Assembly: GCF_024704835.1 (NCBI RefSeq) | Contig: NZ_JAMXBE010000017.1 | Coordinates: 54,009 to 118,008, forward strand | Direction: 5' to 3' | Source: Parapedobacter tibetensis | GTDB taxonomy: Bacteria > Bacteroidota > Bacteroidia > Sphingobacteriales > Sphingobacteriaceae | Length of the DNA stretch: 64,000 nt | Part shown: positions 46,080-55,194 of the stretch, in pieces | How positions within the stretch are numbered: the stretch's first letter is position 1 | Layout of the letters: the number at the start of each line of letters is the position of its first letter | Program-made: the position numbers and the translations under genes | The notes under the pieces: generated by a model | What the model saw: the letters and a program-made list of their open reading frames with translations, nothing else | Database searches by the model: none | What the model was told of the DNA's origin: nothing

Positions 46080-46661
46080 ATGGACAAGCAAACACTCATC
46101 AATCGGTTAGCTACCACATTGACCAAGACCAAAGTGCCGGATTTGGCAACCTTGGGTGAAGATACGATTCCTGTCGTTTTGCTGCATGAGGTGTGTTTCT
46201 ATGAAAAAAACGAATCCATTGCTTTTCGTGCTGCTTGGGTATTGGAGTACATTGCCATTCAGTATCCCGAAAGCTTCATGCCTGCTTTCCATAACTTTAT
46301 CGATCACCTGCATGATCAGCGAAACAGCAGCTGCCAGCGGCATTTCACCAAAATATTGATGCAGATTACCCATCCAAGAACCTCAATGCCATTTCAAGGT
46401 GTTTACAAGGGAATTGACCGAGCGCGTTTGGTGGAGATTGTTTTCGAATGGCTTATTGATCCCGATACGCCAGTGGCCGTACAAGTGAATTGCATGGATA
46501 TCCTGTTTAATATGAGCAAGGAATTTAGTTGGATAAGAGACGAACTGAAAAACCAAGTTGAATTCTTCATGCGAGACGGTTCGGCAGCCATGCAAAGCCG
46601 GGGCAAAAAGATATTGGATAAACTAAAAAAATCAAAACCGGAGGTTGACCCCAATGGTTAG
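46080..46661 (+). CDS. Hypothetical HEAT-like repeat protein
   Basis: 193 residues, no signal peptide. It consists of paired helices resembling HEAT/adenylosuccinate-lyase-like scaffolds (AFRAAWVLEYIAIQYPESF, PVAVQVNCMDILFNMSKEF), with a Lys-rich C-terminus. Similar short proteins are common and uncharacterised in Sphingobacteriaceae. It overlaps the convergent barrel gene by 30 bases at the 3' end. Function is not recognised. Confidence 0.7.
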   Translation: MDKQTLINRLATTLTKTKVPDLATLGEDTIPVVLLHEVCFYEKNESIAFRAAWVLEYIAIQYPESFMPAFHNFIDHLHDQRNSSCQRHFTKILMQITHPRTSMPFQGVYKGIDRARLVEIVFEWLIDPDTPVAVQVNCMDILFNMSKEFSWIRDELKNQVEFFMRDGSAAMQSRGKKILDKLKKSKPEVDPNG

Positions 46662-47378
46662 GAAGCTATACACATCCTTACTGTCATTTCCTGGATAGGT
46701 GCCACTATAGCCATCCAGCTCATCATCCAAGGAAAAGTTGAGCTGACCACAGATGATCAAATTCCATATATAAGAATCAAGGAGATTGGGTTTCAGGCTA
46801 TGGAGTGGGAGTTCCAATCCAACATTGGTGCTCATGATATAACTGAGTCCATAATCCTTCCCTTGATGGGTTGGCGACACACTACTACTTCCGTTTGAAT
46901 TGGTATATCCGGCCCTGTCGTTGTCCCATTGCAGACTATAAACCGCCCCTACCCCTGCTCCTGCATATACGCTGTTGACCACACGCTTGCCATACGATTG
47001 GCGGTACTCAATCCGCCGCAGGTGGTCGTCTTGGAGGTATTTAAACGGTTGGAAATTGACCCCGATGATAGCGGCATGGAAGAGGTTGGTACTTCTGCGG
47101 CGCAAGCCATCAACGCTAGCATTGTCTTCTCCCCGCAATAAGCCTTCCTGCAACTCCAGTCCTATACTTACTCCATGGGTGAGAAAATAATTCCCCCTTA
47201 AGTATACTCCCCCACCAAGTTGCCGATTATCCAAATCGCCATAGAGTTGGGTAGCGCCCAATCCCGCCGTAACCGAGTAACGGAAATACGGAATGGGTGA
47301 TTCATTTCCAAATTGGGCTTTTGTAAGAAGGGGGAAGGTTAGGATGCAGAAAATAATATACGGACAGTTTCTTCTCAT
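46632..47378 (-). CDS. Outer-membrane beta-barrel protein, hypothetical
   Basis: 248 residues. Signal peptide ends near LTKAQ. The mature protein has alternating aromatic strands (FRYSVTAGLGATQLYGDLD, VYLRGNYFLTHGVSIGLEL) and ends LTIGVNLRF, with terminal Phe as in barrels. No closer family is recognised. Convergent with the preceding hypothetical gene. Confidence 0.72.
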   Translation of the reverse strand: MRRNCPYIIFCILTFPLLTKAQFGNESPIPYFRYSVTAGLGATQLYGDLDNRQLGGGVYLRGNYFLTHGVSIGLELQEGLLRGEDNASVDGLRRRSTNLFHAAIIGVNFQPFKYLQDDHLRRIEYRQSYGKRVVNSVYAGAGVGAVYSLQWDNDRAGYTNSNGSSSVSPTHQGKDYGLSYIMSTNVGLELPLHSLKPNLLDSYIWNLIICGQLNFSLDDELDGYSGTYPGNDSKDVYSFLTIGVNLRF

Positions 47379-47479
47379 CGTTACAGTGTAAGGGTATGTG
47401 GTTAATTACCAAAGCAATCACCCATCAATACTTATACCAGTTTTCAGCTTTTTATAAAAAAATAAATGGATACCCCCAA

Positions 47480-48502
47480 TTAAAACAAGGTATTTCCCTT
47501 CGAATGACTGGTTTTTCCTAAATGTTTGTATGCTAATTCGGTGCATTCTCTCCCCCGGGAAGTTCGCATCAGGTAACCTTCCTGTATAAGAAAAGGTTCA
47601 TATACTTCCTCAATAGTACCTTCATCTTCCCCAACGGCCGTAGCGATGGTTTTGACACCGACCGGCCCGCCCTTGAATTTGTCAATGATGGTGGTCAATA
47701 TCCGGTTATCCATTTCATCCAAGCCGTGTTCATCCACATTTAGGGCATTCAACGCATATTGAGCAATAGGGATATCAATTTTTCCATCGCCCTTTATCTG
47801 GGCAAAATCACGTGTGCGTCGTAGTAAGGCATTCGCTATTCGGGGTGTTCCCCTACTCCTGCGGGCAATTTCAAAAGCCCCTTCGTCTGTAATGGGGGTA
47901 CGGAGAATCTCGGCCGACCGGAGCACGATGGTAGTAAGTAGCTTGGCATCATAGTATTCCAACCTTGCATTGATGCCAAATCTTGCCCGAAGCGGCGCTG
48001 TGAGCAATCCTGAGCGGGTGGTGGCTCCCACCAAGGTAAACGGATTGAGCGTAATTTGTACTGACCGTGCATTAGGCCCGGTTTCAAGCATGATATCAAT
48101 CTTGAAATCTTCCATAGCCGAGTATAGGTATTCTTCGACCACCGGACTTAGACGGTGTATTTCGTCGATAAAGAGAATGTCCCCTTCTCCTAAGTTGGTC
48201 AATAGTCCCGCTAGATCGCCAGGCTTATCCAATACCGGGCCAGAGGTGATTTTGATTCCTGCCCCCATTTCATTGGCGATGATGTATGAAAGTGTAGTCT
48301 TGCCGAGGCCTGGTGGGCCATGAAGCAATACATGATCCAACGCTTCACCCCGTAATTTGGCCGCCTGCACAAATACCCTGAGATTTGCCAAGATTTTTTG
48401 CTGCCCAGTGAAATCTTCAAATACCTGTGGGCGTAGCACTTTCTCCAGCTCACGCTCAGTATTAGATAACCTTTCGGGATTGGGATCCAAATGTTCGTTC
48501 AT
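47480..48502 (-). CDS. ruvB: Holliday junction branch-migration helicase RuvB
   Basis: 340-residue AAA+ ATPase that drives branch migration with RuvA. Seen: Walker [10 protein letters not shown], Walker [10 protein letters not shown], sensor 1 region [19 protein letters not shown], and the C-terminal winged helix with [33 protein letters not shown]. The N-terminus [13 protein letters not shown] is preceded by a low-complexity spacer. Complete. Confidence 0.97.
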   Translation of the reverse strand: MNEHLDPNPERLSNTERELEKVLRPQVFEDFTGQQKILANLRVFVQAAKLRGEALDHVLLHGPPGLGKTTLSYIIANEMGAGIKITSGPVLDKPGDLAGLLTNLGEGDILFIDEIHRLSPVVEEYLYSAMEDFKIDIMLETGPNARSVQITLNPFTLVGATTRSGLLTAPLRARFGINARLEYYDAKLLTTIVLRSAEILRTPITDEGAFEIARRSRGTPRIANALLRRTRDFAQIKGDGKIDIPIAQYALNALNVDEHGLDEMDNRILTTIIDKFKGGPVGVKTIATAVGEDEGTIEEVYEPFLIQEGYLMRTSRGRECTELAYKHLGKTSHSKGNTLF

Positions 48503-48579
48503 TTTTTCTGCTTGCTGATGCGCGAAATTGCTTACCTGCTGATTCGTCTATTCGCCAATTTGCCAATCCACGAATCAAC
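48503..48579 (-). repeat. Low-complexity intergenic repeat
   Basis: Degenerate units such as GCTGATTCGTCTATTCGCC and CCAATTTGCCAATC fill the gap between the sugar-transferase gene and ruvB; of the same kind as 6586-6690. Confidence 0.5.
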
Positions 48580-49308
48580 CTATCTTTTATATTTCCTAAA
48601 CCAACTACTCACCTTCATCTGTATTACGCCAAAAAAGGCTTCCCTGAAAATATGCGTACTCATCTTAGATGTGCCTTCCGTGCGGTCCGTAAAGATAATC
48701 GGTATCTCTACCACATGGAATCCATACTTGATGGTCGTGAATTTCATTTCGATTTGGAACGCATATCCTACGAACCTTATTCGATCAAGCGATATGGTTT
48801 CCAGCACGTTACGTTTATAGCATACAAAACCTGCTGTCGTATCCCTTACGGCTATCCCCGTGATCCATCGCACATATGCCGAAGCAAAGTATGACATCAA
48901 CACCCTACTCATTGGCCAGTTGACCACATTCACACCTTTGATGTACCGCGACCCAATGGCCATGTCTGCACCAGACGCACAGGCATTGCGGAGTCGCGGC
49001 AAATCATCAGGGTTATGCGAAAAATCCGCATCCATCTCGAAAATGTATTCATATTTCTTCGCAACACACCAGTGAAACCCATGGATATAAGCGGTACCTA
49101 AACCTAATTTGTCTCTCCGCTCCTCCAAAAATAATTGGCCAGGAAATTCCTCCTGTAATCGATTCACAATAGCTCCGGTACCATCGGGTGAACTATCGTC
49201 TACCACCAGTACATGAAAAGGTTCGGCTTGCGAAAACACCTTTCGGATAATCTTTTCAATGTTTTCTTTTTCATTGTATGTAGGGATGATAACGATACTG
49301 TCTGACAC
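48580..49308 (-). CDS. Polyprenol-phosphate mannose/glucose synthase-like GT2
   Basis: 242-residue family 2 glycosyltransferase resembling dolichol-phosphate mannosyltransferase without the C-terminal membrane anchor. Seen: IVIIPTYNEKENI, VVDDSSPDGTG, the DxD-type metal motif in FEMDADFSHNP, and the GSRYIKG block. It transfers a hexose from a nucleotide sugar to polyprenyl phosphate for envelope glycans or protein glycosylation. Donor sugar is not determinable. Confidence 0.9.
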   Translation of the reverse strand: MSDSIVIIPTYNEKENIEKIIRKVFSQAEPFHVLVVDDSSPDGTGAIVNRLQEEFPGQLFLEERRDKLGLGTAYIHGFHWCVAKKYEYIFEMDADFSHNPDDLPRLRNACASGADMAIGSRYIKGVNVVNWPMSRVLMSYFASAYVRWITGIAVRDTTAGFVCYKRNVLETISLDRIRFVGYAFQIEMKFTTIKYGFHVVEIPIIFTDRTEGTSKMSTHIFREAFFGVIQMKVSSWFRKYKR

Positions 49309-49366
49309 TGCCGATTATAATTTGTCGGGTAAAGGTAACGAATATAAGCAAAAGGTTGAATACAAA

Positions 49367-49400
49367 AATACCGTTACAGTATGTAGACTGTAACGGTATT
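49367..49400 (-). terminator. Terminator of the peptide transporter gene
   Basis: Perfect 14-bp stem AATACCGTTACAGT/ACTGTAACGGTATT with 6-base loop; the minus-strand side is followed by T-run. Confidence 0.88.
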
Positions 49401-49420
49401 CCAAGCATCACTGCAATACG

Positions 49421-51025
49421 CTAGTGGATACCGTGCATCATACGCCTCAACAATGGAGAAACCGCAATAAGTATCAATCCTGCAATACCGGGTATGACTG
49501 CAAAAATTAAGAAGAAGGTCGAGAGGGAATATGCTTCGCTAATTTTATCAATAAGGCTTCCCGACATACCTGCCAACCAGTTTGCGATCGCGGTGCATAG
49601 AAACCATATGCCAAAAATCAGCCCAACGAACTTTTTGGGAGAAAGTTTGCTCATATACGATAATCCAACAGGTGATACACATAACTCACCGGACGTGTGG
49701 AAAAAATAAGCAAGTATCAGCCAAATCATACTTACTTGAGCTGTCGCCGCGCCTTGGGGAATATCCCTGCTCCCATAAGCTAGAGCTGCGAAGCCGATAC
49801 CTAAAAGGACAAGGCCAATCGCAAATTTTATCGGTCCGGTTGGGTTAAACACCTTTTCCCAAACTTTGCTAAATGGCGCAGCCAGTGTAATTATAAAAAA
49901 AGAATTAAGGATTTGAAACCACGATGCAGCTACTTCAGTTTCCAATGCATAAAATTCGCGTTGGACTTTCCAGATGCCTAAAACCCAAATCACGACGAAG
50001 CTTAACGCGGTGAAGAATATGGATAATGGATATTCGGAAAAAATTTTCTTCGCCAGCGAAAAAAGCACCCACGAAACAATCAGCAACGGAAAAATTGTCA
50101 AGGCAGCGTCCACCCACTTGAAGGTAAGCGCAGTATTTCCCATCAATACGCGTTCCGTATAATCTTTCGCGAAAATGTTCATGGATCCGCCGGCCTGCTC
50201 AAAGGCCATCCAAAAGAAAATACTTGATAAGGAGAGTACGAAGATGACAATCAGCCTGTCTCTAACCACATGATGAGGCAGGCCCTTTACTTCCACATCA
50301 TCATCCAGGCTGCTTGCAGCATCTCCTGTTTCCTCGCGTTTAAGCGTTTCTTTGGGTGATTCGCCCAACACCCCGAAAATACGCTGCGCAAAATAAAACT
50401 GAAGCATCCCGAAAAACATGAAAACACCAGCCAATCCAAAACCATAGTGCCATCCTATTTTCTCACCGATATATCCGCAGAGCAGCATACCGAGGAATGC
50501 ACCAGCATTGATACCCATATAAAAAATGGTATAGGCAGCATCCTTCTTCTTGCTATTGTCCGGATAAAGTTGCCCAACGATAGAAGAAATATTCGGTTTG
50601 AACAGGCCGTTGCCCAAAATCATGAGCGCTAGCCCCATATAGAAAAAGCTCGTCCCTACCGTTTCCAACGCCATGGACGCATGGCCAAGTGTCATGATTA
50701 ATGCCCCCAGGATGACCGCCTTACGGTATCCCGTTAGTCGATCTGCGATAAACCCACCGATAAGCGGCGTGAGGTAAACCAAGCCGGTATACCAACCATA
50801 CAACTGCATGGCATCTTCCCGTGACCATTCCCACCCCCCGCTACTCAGCTCGGACACCAAAAAAAGTGTTAAGAGCGCTCGCATGCCGTAGTAACTGAAC
50901 CGCTCCCACATCTCCGTGAAAAACAGCACGAACAACCCTACTGGATGCTCAAATATAGACTTAGTACTTACCCTGTTCTTAATGAGGTGTTCGTTCAATT
51001 GTTCATCTTGTTGTATTTGTTGCAT
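49421..51025 (-). CDS. POT-family peptide/proton symporter
   Basis: 534-residue MFS transporter of the proton-dependent oligopeptide family. The hallmark ExxERFxYY is present (FFTEMWERFSYYGMRALL) after a short cytoplasmic N-terminus. Other family blocks: PLIGGFIADRLTGYRKAV, FKPNISSIVGQLYP, FYMGINAGAF and HTSGELCVSPVGLSYMSKLSP. Twelve to fourteen membrane segments are predicted by eye. It imports di- and tripeptides across the inner membrane. Single gene with its own terminator. Confidence 0.94.
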   Translation of the reverse strand: MQQIQQDEQLNEHLIKNRVSTKSIFEHPVGLFVLFFTEMWERFSYYGMRALLTLFLVSELSSGGWEWSREDAMQLYGWYTGLVYLTPLIGGFIADRLTGYRKAVILGALIMTLGHASMALETVGTSFFYMGLALMILGNGLFKPNISSIVGQLYPDNSKKKDAAYTIFYMGINAGAFLGMLLCGYIGEKIGWHYGFGLAGVFMFFGMLQFYFAQRIFGVLGESPKETLKREETGDAASSLDDDVEVKGLPHHVVRDRLIVIFVLSLSSIFFWMAFEQAGGSMNIFAKDYTERVLMGNTALTFKWVDAALTIFPLLIVSWVLFSLAKKIFSEYPLSIFFTALSFVVIWVLGIWKVQREFYALETEVAASWFQILNSFFIITLAAPFSKVWEKVFNPTGPIKFAIGLVLLGIGFAALAYGSRDIPQGAATAQVSMIWLILAYFFHTSGELCVSPVGLSYMSKLSPKKFVGLIFGIWFLCTAIANWLAGMSGSLIDKISEAYSLSTFFLIFAVIPGIAGLILIAVSPLLRRMMHGIH

Positions 51026-51145
51026 AATACGATATTAGGTGTTATTATCTAAATGGTCTCTGTTAAGGCCTAAGCTGCAAATAAAACAAACTTTTTGGGA
51101 TTTTTCCTGAAAGTTATTGAAAATAATAGTCTATCAAATCGGTAT

Positions 51146-52054
51146 TTATTGTGGGGGAAGGCCACTTTTCGGATGGTTTGAAGGTTTTCTTGGATCATTA
51201 TACTGTTCATCCTTTGAATCGGGTAGATTCATCAATGGTATATCCGAAACAAGTACCAGCCTGCCTTTTTCCAATTTCCAGGCATCGTAGGTCATATCCG
51301 GTCCATACTGCTCGTACTGTTCTTTGTATCGGACATCGGCAGGCGCCAAGTGGTCCATCACAATTCGGTGTTCCAATGTATCATAGTCGAGATGCATACT
51401 GGCCTGTCTATTATACCGATATATCATACGGGTATTTTGCCCAGTATCACCGCCTTCAAAGATGGATTTGCCCAGTCGCGCACTATCGCTCCCTATATGC
51501 AGCACCTCGATTACCTTCTGCGTCATGTTCGGCGTATATCCTTTCCAGCCAAGTAACACATAGTCATTACCAAGTGGGATTATGCGGTAGTACTGGGCAC
51601 CGTACCATTCACTGCTAGCGGTAATCGCCATTTCAGGCGCCTTCATTTCATAGGTCTTGTCCAGCAGCGGATACATCTTGAGGCGGCCATCTGTTGTGTT
51701 TAACTGGATGGTTCCATAATAAAGGAAGGAGCCATCATTCAGTTGGATATGCCAGGAGAATATCCTGAATTTGTCATCAGGAGATTTGAGAATAGAGACC
51801 ATATCTACGGAATCAAACGGAAAGGAATAGGAATGCGGTGTTTGCAAGGCTGACACCAAGGTTTTGACAAAAGTGAAATTGGCTTTCAGCCGTTCTGGTT
51901 CACTGGGTTCATTATACATGATATGCCCCAATTTTACGAGGCTGTCTTGAAGTATATGAACTTCCCCGCGATTATCCACCTGCCCATTGGCATAGAGCAC
52001 CGTAACACATGCAAATAATACCGTGGAATGAATCCGTCGCATCAATATACCCAT
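51146..52054 (-). CDS. Conserved hypothetical secreted protein
   Basis: About 300 residues. The N-terminus has a signal peptide (MRRIHSTVLFACVTVLYANGQ, start ATG at 52054 or 52042). The mature protein has repeated beta-strand stretches such as FRIFSWHIQLNDGSFLYYGTIQ and NDYVLLGWKGYTPNMTQKVIEVL. The C-terminal tail is Pro/Ser-rich. Similar proteins occur across Bacteroidota without known function. Downstream of the thiolase gene on the same strand. Confidence 0.7.
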   Translation of the reverse strand: MGILMRRIHSTVLFACVTVLYANGQVDNRGEVHILQDSLVKLGHIMYNEPSEPERLKANFTFVKTLVSALQTPHSYSFPFDSVDMVSILKSPDDKFRIFSWHIQLNDGSFLYYGTIQLNTTDGRLKMYPLLDKTYEMKAPEMAITASSEWYGAQYYRIIPLGNDYVLLGWKGYTPNMTQKVIEVLHIGSDSARLGKSIFEGGDTGQNTRMIYRYNRQASMHLDYDTLEHRIVMDHLAPADVRYKEQYEQYGPDMTYDAWKLEKGRLVLVSDIPLMNLPDSKDEQYNDPRKPSNHPKSGLPPQ

Positions 52055-52083
52055 TTCTCTCTAGACTGTATGCATATCGGGCA

Positions 52084-52106
52084 TCTCGTAAATCTAAAAT
52101 CGTAAA
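52084..52106 (-). repeat. Short intergenic repeat
   Basis: TCGTAAATCTAAAATCGTAA, same family as the three 14-bp units at 56515-56556. Confidence 0.5.
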
Positions 52107-53285
52107 TCATCCCATCCTTTCCACCACCAAGGCACTCGCCCCTCCCCCGCCGTTGCAAATACCGACCACACCAATCCGGCCATTGTTTTGTGCTAACACG
52201 GAAAGCAAGGTCACCACGATACGTGCGCCCGAGGCACCCAATGGATGGCCAAGGGAAACTGCACCGCCATTGATGTTGACCTTATCCGGCGATAATCCTA
52301 ACGCTTGGTTATTGGCGATGGATACCACCGAAAAGGCTTCGTTTATCTCATAGAAATCCACTTCATCGGCGCCAATGCCCGCATGTTGCAATGCACGGGG
52401 GATTGCTTTGGATGGGGCCGTGGTAAACCATTCGGGAGCCTGCTGCGCATCCCCATATCCACGTATACGCGCCAAAGGCTGTAGCCCCAACTCCTTGAGT
52501 TTCGCTTCGCTTACTAATACCAATGCCGCGGCCCCATCGTTGAGCGTAGAGGCATTGGCAGCCGTGACCGTTCCATCCTTTTTGAACACAGGCTTTAGAT
52601 CCAGTATTTTATCGAATTTCACGGCGTGAATTTCTTCGTCCTCACCTACTAATGTCACCTCTCCCTTTCGGCCCTTGATTTCCACGGGGATAATTTCACC
52701 GGCAAACTTGCCTGACTGCTGCGCGGCCTGCGACCGCTTGTAGGACTCGATGGCATAGGCATCCTGCTCATCTCGACCAATGCCACATTCCGAGGCACAA
52801 AGTTCTGCCGCTGAACCCATGTGATAGTCATTGTACACATCCCAAAGCCCATCTTTCACCAGTCCATCCGTCACTGCACCATGCCCAAGCCGATAGCCCG
52901 TCCGCGCCTTATCCAAGTAATATGGCACATTGCTCATGCTTTCCATACCACCGGCCACCACGATGTCATTTATGCCCAACGCGATACCCTGAGCCGCCAA
53001 CATGATTGCTTTCGCACCAGATGCACATACTTTATTCACCGTTGTTGCAGGGATATCGGGCAATCCGGCAAACTTAGCTGCCTGCGTGGCGGGTGCCTGT
53101 CCCAAGCTAGCCGATAATACATTGCCAAAATAAACTTCCTGAATATGATCAGCAGAAAACCCGGTACGACGTACTGCTTCCCGGATTGCAATCCCGCCCA
53201 ATTGGGTAGCAGACAAGGTCGATAGGCTGCCCCCGAAACTTCCGATGGGTGTCCTTACAGCCGAAACAATATATACTTCTTGCAT
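52107..53285 (-). CDS. Acetyl-CoA C-acyltransferase (thiolase)
   Basis: 392-residue thiolase. Seen: nucleophilic Cys in NKVCASGAKA (about residue 87), catalytic His in GGAVSLGHPLGASGARI, and the C-terminal Cys in CNGGGGASALV; ISAVRTPIGSFGG-type N-terminus. It forms acetoacetyl-CoA from acetyl-CoA or the reverse cleavage; the N-terminal and C-terminal blocks fit AtoB/PhaA-type enzymes, but length alone does not separate biosynthetic from degradative forms. Divergent from the metal transporter operon. Confidence 0.93.
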   Translation of the reverse strand: MQEVYIVSAVRTPIGSFGGSLSTLSATQLGGIAIREAVRRTGFSADHIQEVYFGNVLSASLGQAPATQAAKFAGLPDIPATTVNKVCASGAKAIMLAAQGIALGINDIVVAGGMESMSNVPYYLDKARTGYRLGHGAVTDGLVKDGLWDVYNDYHMGSAAELCASECGIGRDEQDAYAIESYKRSQAAQQSGKFAGEIIPVEIKGRKGEVTLVGEDEEIHAVKFDKILDLKPVFKKDGTVTAANASTLNDGAAALVLVSEAKLKELGLQPLARIRGYGDAQQAPEWFTTAPSKAIPRALQHAGIGADEVDFYEINEAFSVVSIANNQALGLSPDKVNINGGAVSLGHPLGASGARIVVTLLSVLAQNNGRIGVVGICNGGGGASALVVERMG

Positions 53286-53368
53286 AAGAATCCTAATTGA
53301 TTAGACAATTCAAAGGTATGAAAATAACCCCATACTCCCGAATAGTTAAAAATAACTTACAAAAAATG

Positions 53369-53382
53369 TTAGATTAGTCTAA
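53369..53382. promoter_or_regulatory. DtxR/MntR-type operator before the metal transporter
   Basis: TTAGATTAGTCTAA is an almost perfect palindrome of the type bound by DtxR-family regulators. It sits just before a TATTTTTG (-7) box at 53390 and 23 bases before the ATG of the binding-protein gene. The likely regulator is fused to the permease at 55195. Confidence 0.65.
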
Positions 53383-53404
53383 ATTTTGTATTTTTGCTTT
53401 TGAT

Positions 53405-54316
53405 ATGGAGAGAATTTGTTATTTCCTTACTATCGTATGGCTATTCGGTTGCCTATCCTGTCGACCACCATTGAGCAGCAACGTACCTGAAGGGAAACCT
53501 CATATATTGGCTACCACAGGAATGATAGCCGACATGCTTCGCCATATCACAGGAGATTCGGCCATTGTAGAAGCCATCATGGGTCCCGGTGTCGATCCGC
53601 ATTTATATAAGGCCAGCCAAGGCGATTTGCGCAAAATACTGGATGCAGATTACCTATTTTACAATGGGCTACACCTCGAGGGTAAACTGGGTCGTATCCT
53701 TGAAAAGCAGCAACGGGTCAAACCCGTGATTGCGCTGGGCGATGGGCTTCCGGATTTGATTGAAGTGACGGAAAACACCTATGACCCCCATATCTGGTTT
53801 GATGTATCGCTTTGGAAGGCGGCCACGGCCGGTGCAGTGGCGCAATTGGTTAAGCTCGATAGTAAGCATGCCGTTTATTACGAAGCTAATGCCTATGCAT
53901 ACATGACCCAATTGGATTCACTGGATAACTGGGTACGTTCACGCATCAATACCATACCTGAGGAAAAAAGAGTGCTCATTACAGCCCATGATGCCTTCAG
54001 CTACTTTGGCCGCGCATACGGCATTGAGGTAAGGGGATTGCAAGGCATTTCCACCCTCTCGGAATTTGGGTTACGGGATGTATCCGGTTTGGTTGATTAC
54101 ATCGTGGCACACCAGATTCCGGCAGTATTTGTCGAAAGTTCGGTATCAGACAGGTCATTGAAAGCCGTATTGGCTGGTGTAAACGAGCGTGGAGGCCGTG
54201 TACGTATCGGAGGAAACCTGTTTTCAGATGCCATGGGCAAACCGGATACCCCTGAAGGCACTTATATTGGCATGGTAAAATATAATGTCAACACGATTGT
54301 GGAGGCACTAAAATAA
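53405..54316 (+). CDS. Mn/Zn ABC transporter substrate-binding lipoprotein (TroA-like)
   Basis: 303 residues. The N-terminus MERICYFLTIVWLFGCLSC has a lipobox. Cluster A-I binding-protein family. Metal ligands can be placed as His in DPHLYKA, His in YDPHIWFD, His in TAHDAFSYFGRAYG and Asp in NLFSDAMG; three His plus one Asp matches TroA more than PsaA, which has Glu. Without the His-rich loop of ZnuA. First of a four-gene operon (binding protein, ATPase, two permeases). Manganese or zinc cannot be distinguished. Confidence 0.9.
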   Translation: MERICYFLTIVWLFGCLSCRPPLSSNVPEGKPHILATTGMIADMLRHITGDSAIVEAIMGPGVDPHLYKASQGDLRKILDADYLFYNGLHLEGKLGRILEKQQRVKPVIALGDGLPDLIEVTENTYDPHIWFDVSLWKAATAGAVAQLVKLDSKHAVYYEANAYAYMTQLDSLDNWVRSRINTIPEEKRVLITAHDAFSYFGRAYGIEVRGLQGISTLSEFGLRDVSGLVDYIVAHQIPAVFVESSVSDRSLKAVLAGVNERGGRVRIGGNLFSDAMGKPDTPEGTYIGMVKYNVNTIVEALK

Positions 54317-54320
54317 TTAG

Positions 54321-54367
54321 AACGCTGATGATACAGATTAAACAGCCCATCCCGTGTCATCTGCGTT
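54321..54367. repeat. Imperfect inverted repeat in the operon
   Basis: AACGCTGATGATAC/GTGTCATCTGCGTT, 12 of 14 pairs, in the 71-base gap between binding-protein and ATPase genes. Could form a hairpin that protects or attenuates the mRNA. Confidence 0.5.
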
Positions 54368-54387
54368 CCATTTAAAAAAATCGAGCT

Positions 54388-55176
54388 ATGATTATACATG
54401 CAAAAGAACCGGTATTGGAGGTACATGACCTTACCGTAAGTTATTCACGCAAACCCGTGCTTTGGGGTATTGATTTCACCCTTCCATCAGGCTGTATAGC
54501 GGGTGTTGTTGGACCCAATGGGGCGGGCAAATCCACTTTACTTAAAACAATCATGGGGCTGATACCACCTTCGAGTGGATATGTCAAACTCTTTGGGCAC
54601 CCCTTGGAAGAGGTGAGACATCGTGTAAGCTATGTGCCGCAACGCGAATCAGTCGACTGGGACTTTCCGGTTTCCGTATTGGATGTGGTACTGATGGGCC
54701 GCTATGGTAAGATGGGACTGCTACGCAATCCAGACCGGCAGGATAAAGCCATGGCCATGGACTGCCTGGATAAAATGGGGATGTCAGCATTTGCAAAAAG
54801 ACAAATATCCCAGTTATCGGGTGGGCAGCAGCAGCGTGTTTTTCTAGCCAGGGCATTGGCACAAGAGGCCGATATCTACTTCATGGACGAACCTTTTGCC
54901 GGCGTGGACGCGGCTACCGAACAAGCCATCATCACTTTGCTTCGGGACATGGCAGCTGCCAACAAAACCATTATCGTAGTGCATCATGATTTACAGTCGG
55001 CACGCGATTATTTCGACTGGATTATCTTGCTCAATATGCGCTTAGTGGCTGGCGGACCGACGGGCGAGGTCTTTACGGATGAAATGATACAACAAGCCTA
55101 TGGAGGTAGGCTAAATTTACTGGCGCAAGTGGGTGACATGATGGAAAAACGGGCTTTCCCCACTAGAGAACCCTAA
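54388..55176 (+). CDS. Mn/Zn ABC transporter ATPase (TroB-like)
   Basis: 262 residues. Walker A GPNGAGKST, signature LSGGQQQR, Walker B YFMDEPFAG, H-loop VVHHDL. Powers the transporter; the two adjacent permease genes complete the complex. Confidence 0.95.
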   Translation: MIIHAKEPVLEVHDLTVSYSRKPVLWGIDFTLPSGCIAGVVGPNGAGKSTLLKTIMGLIPPSSGYVKLFGHPLEEVRHRVSYVPQRESVDWDFPVSVLDVVLMGRYGKMGLLRNPDRQDKAMAMDCLDKMGMSAFAKRQISQLSGGQQQRVFLARALAQEADIYFMDEPFAGVDAATEQAIITLLRDMAAANKTIIVVHHDLQSARDYFDWIILLNMRLVAGGPTGEVFTDEMIQQAYGGRLNLLAQVGDMMEKRAFPTREP

Positions 55177-55194
55177 TTAAATCGTGATGGAGCC

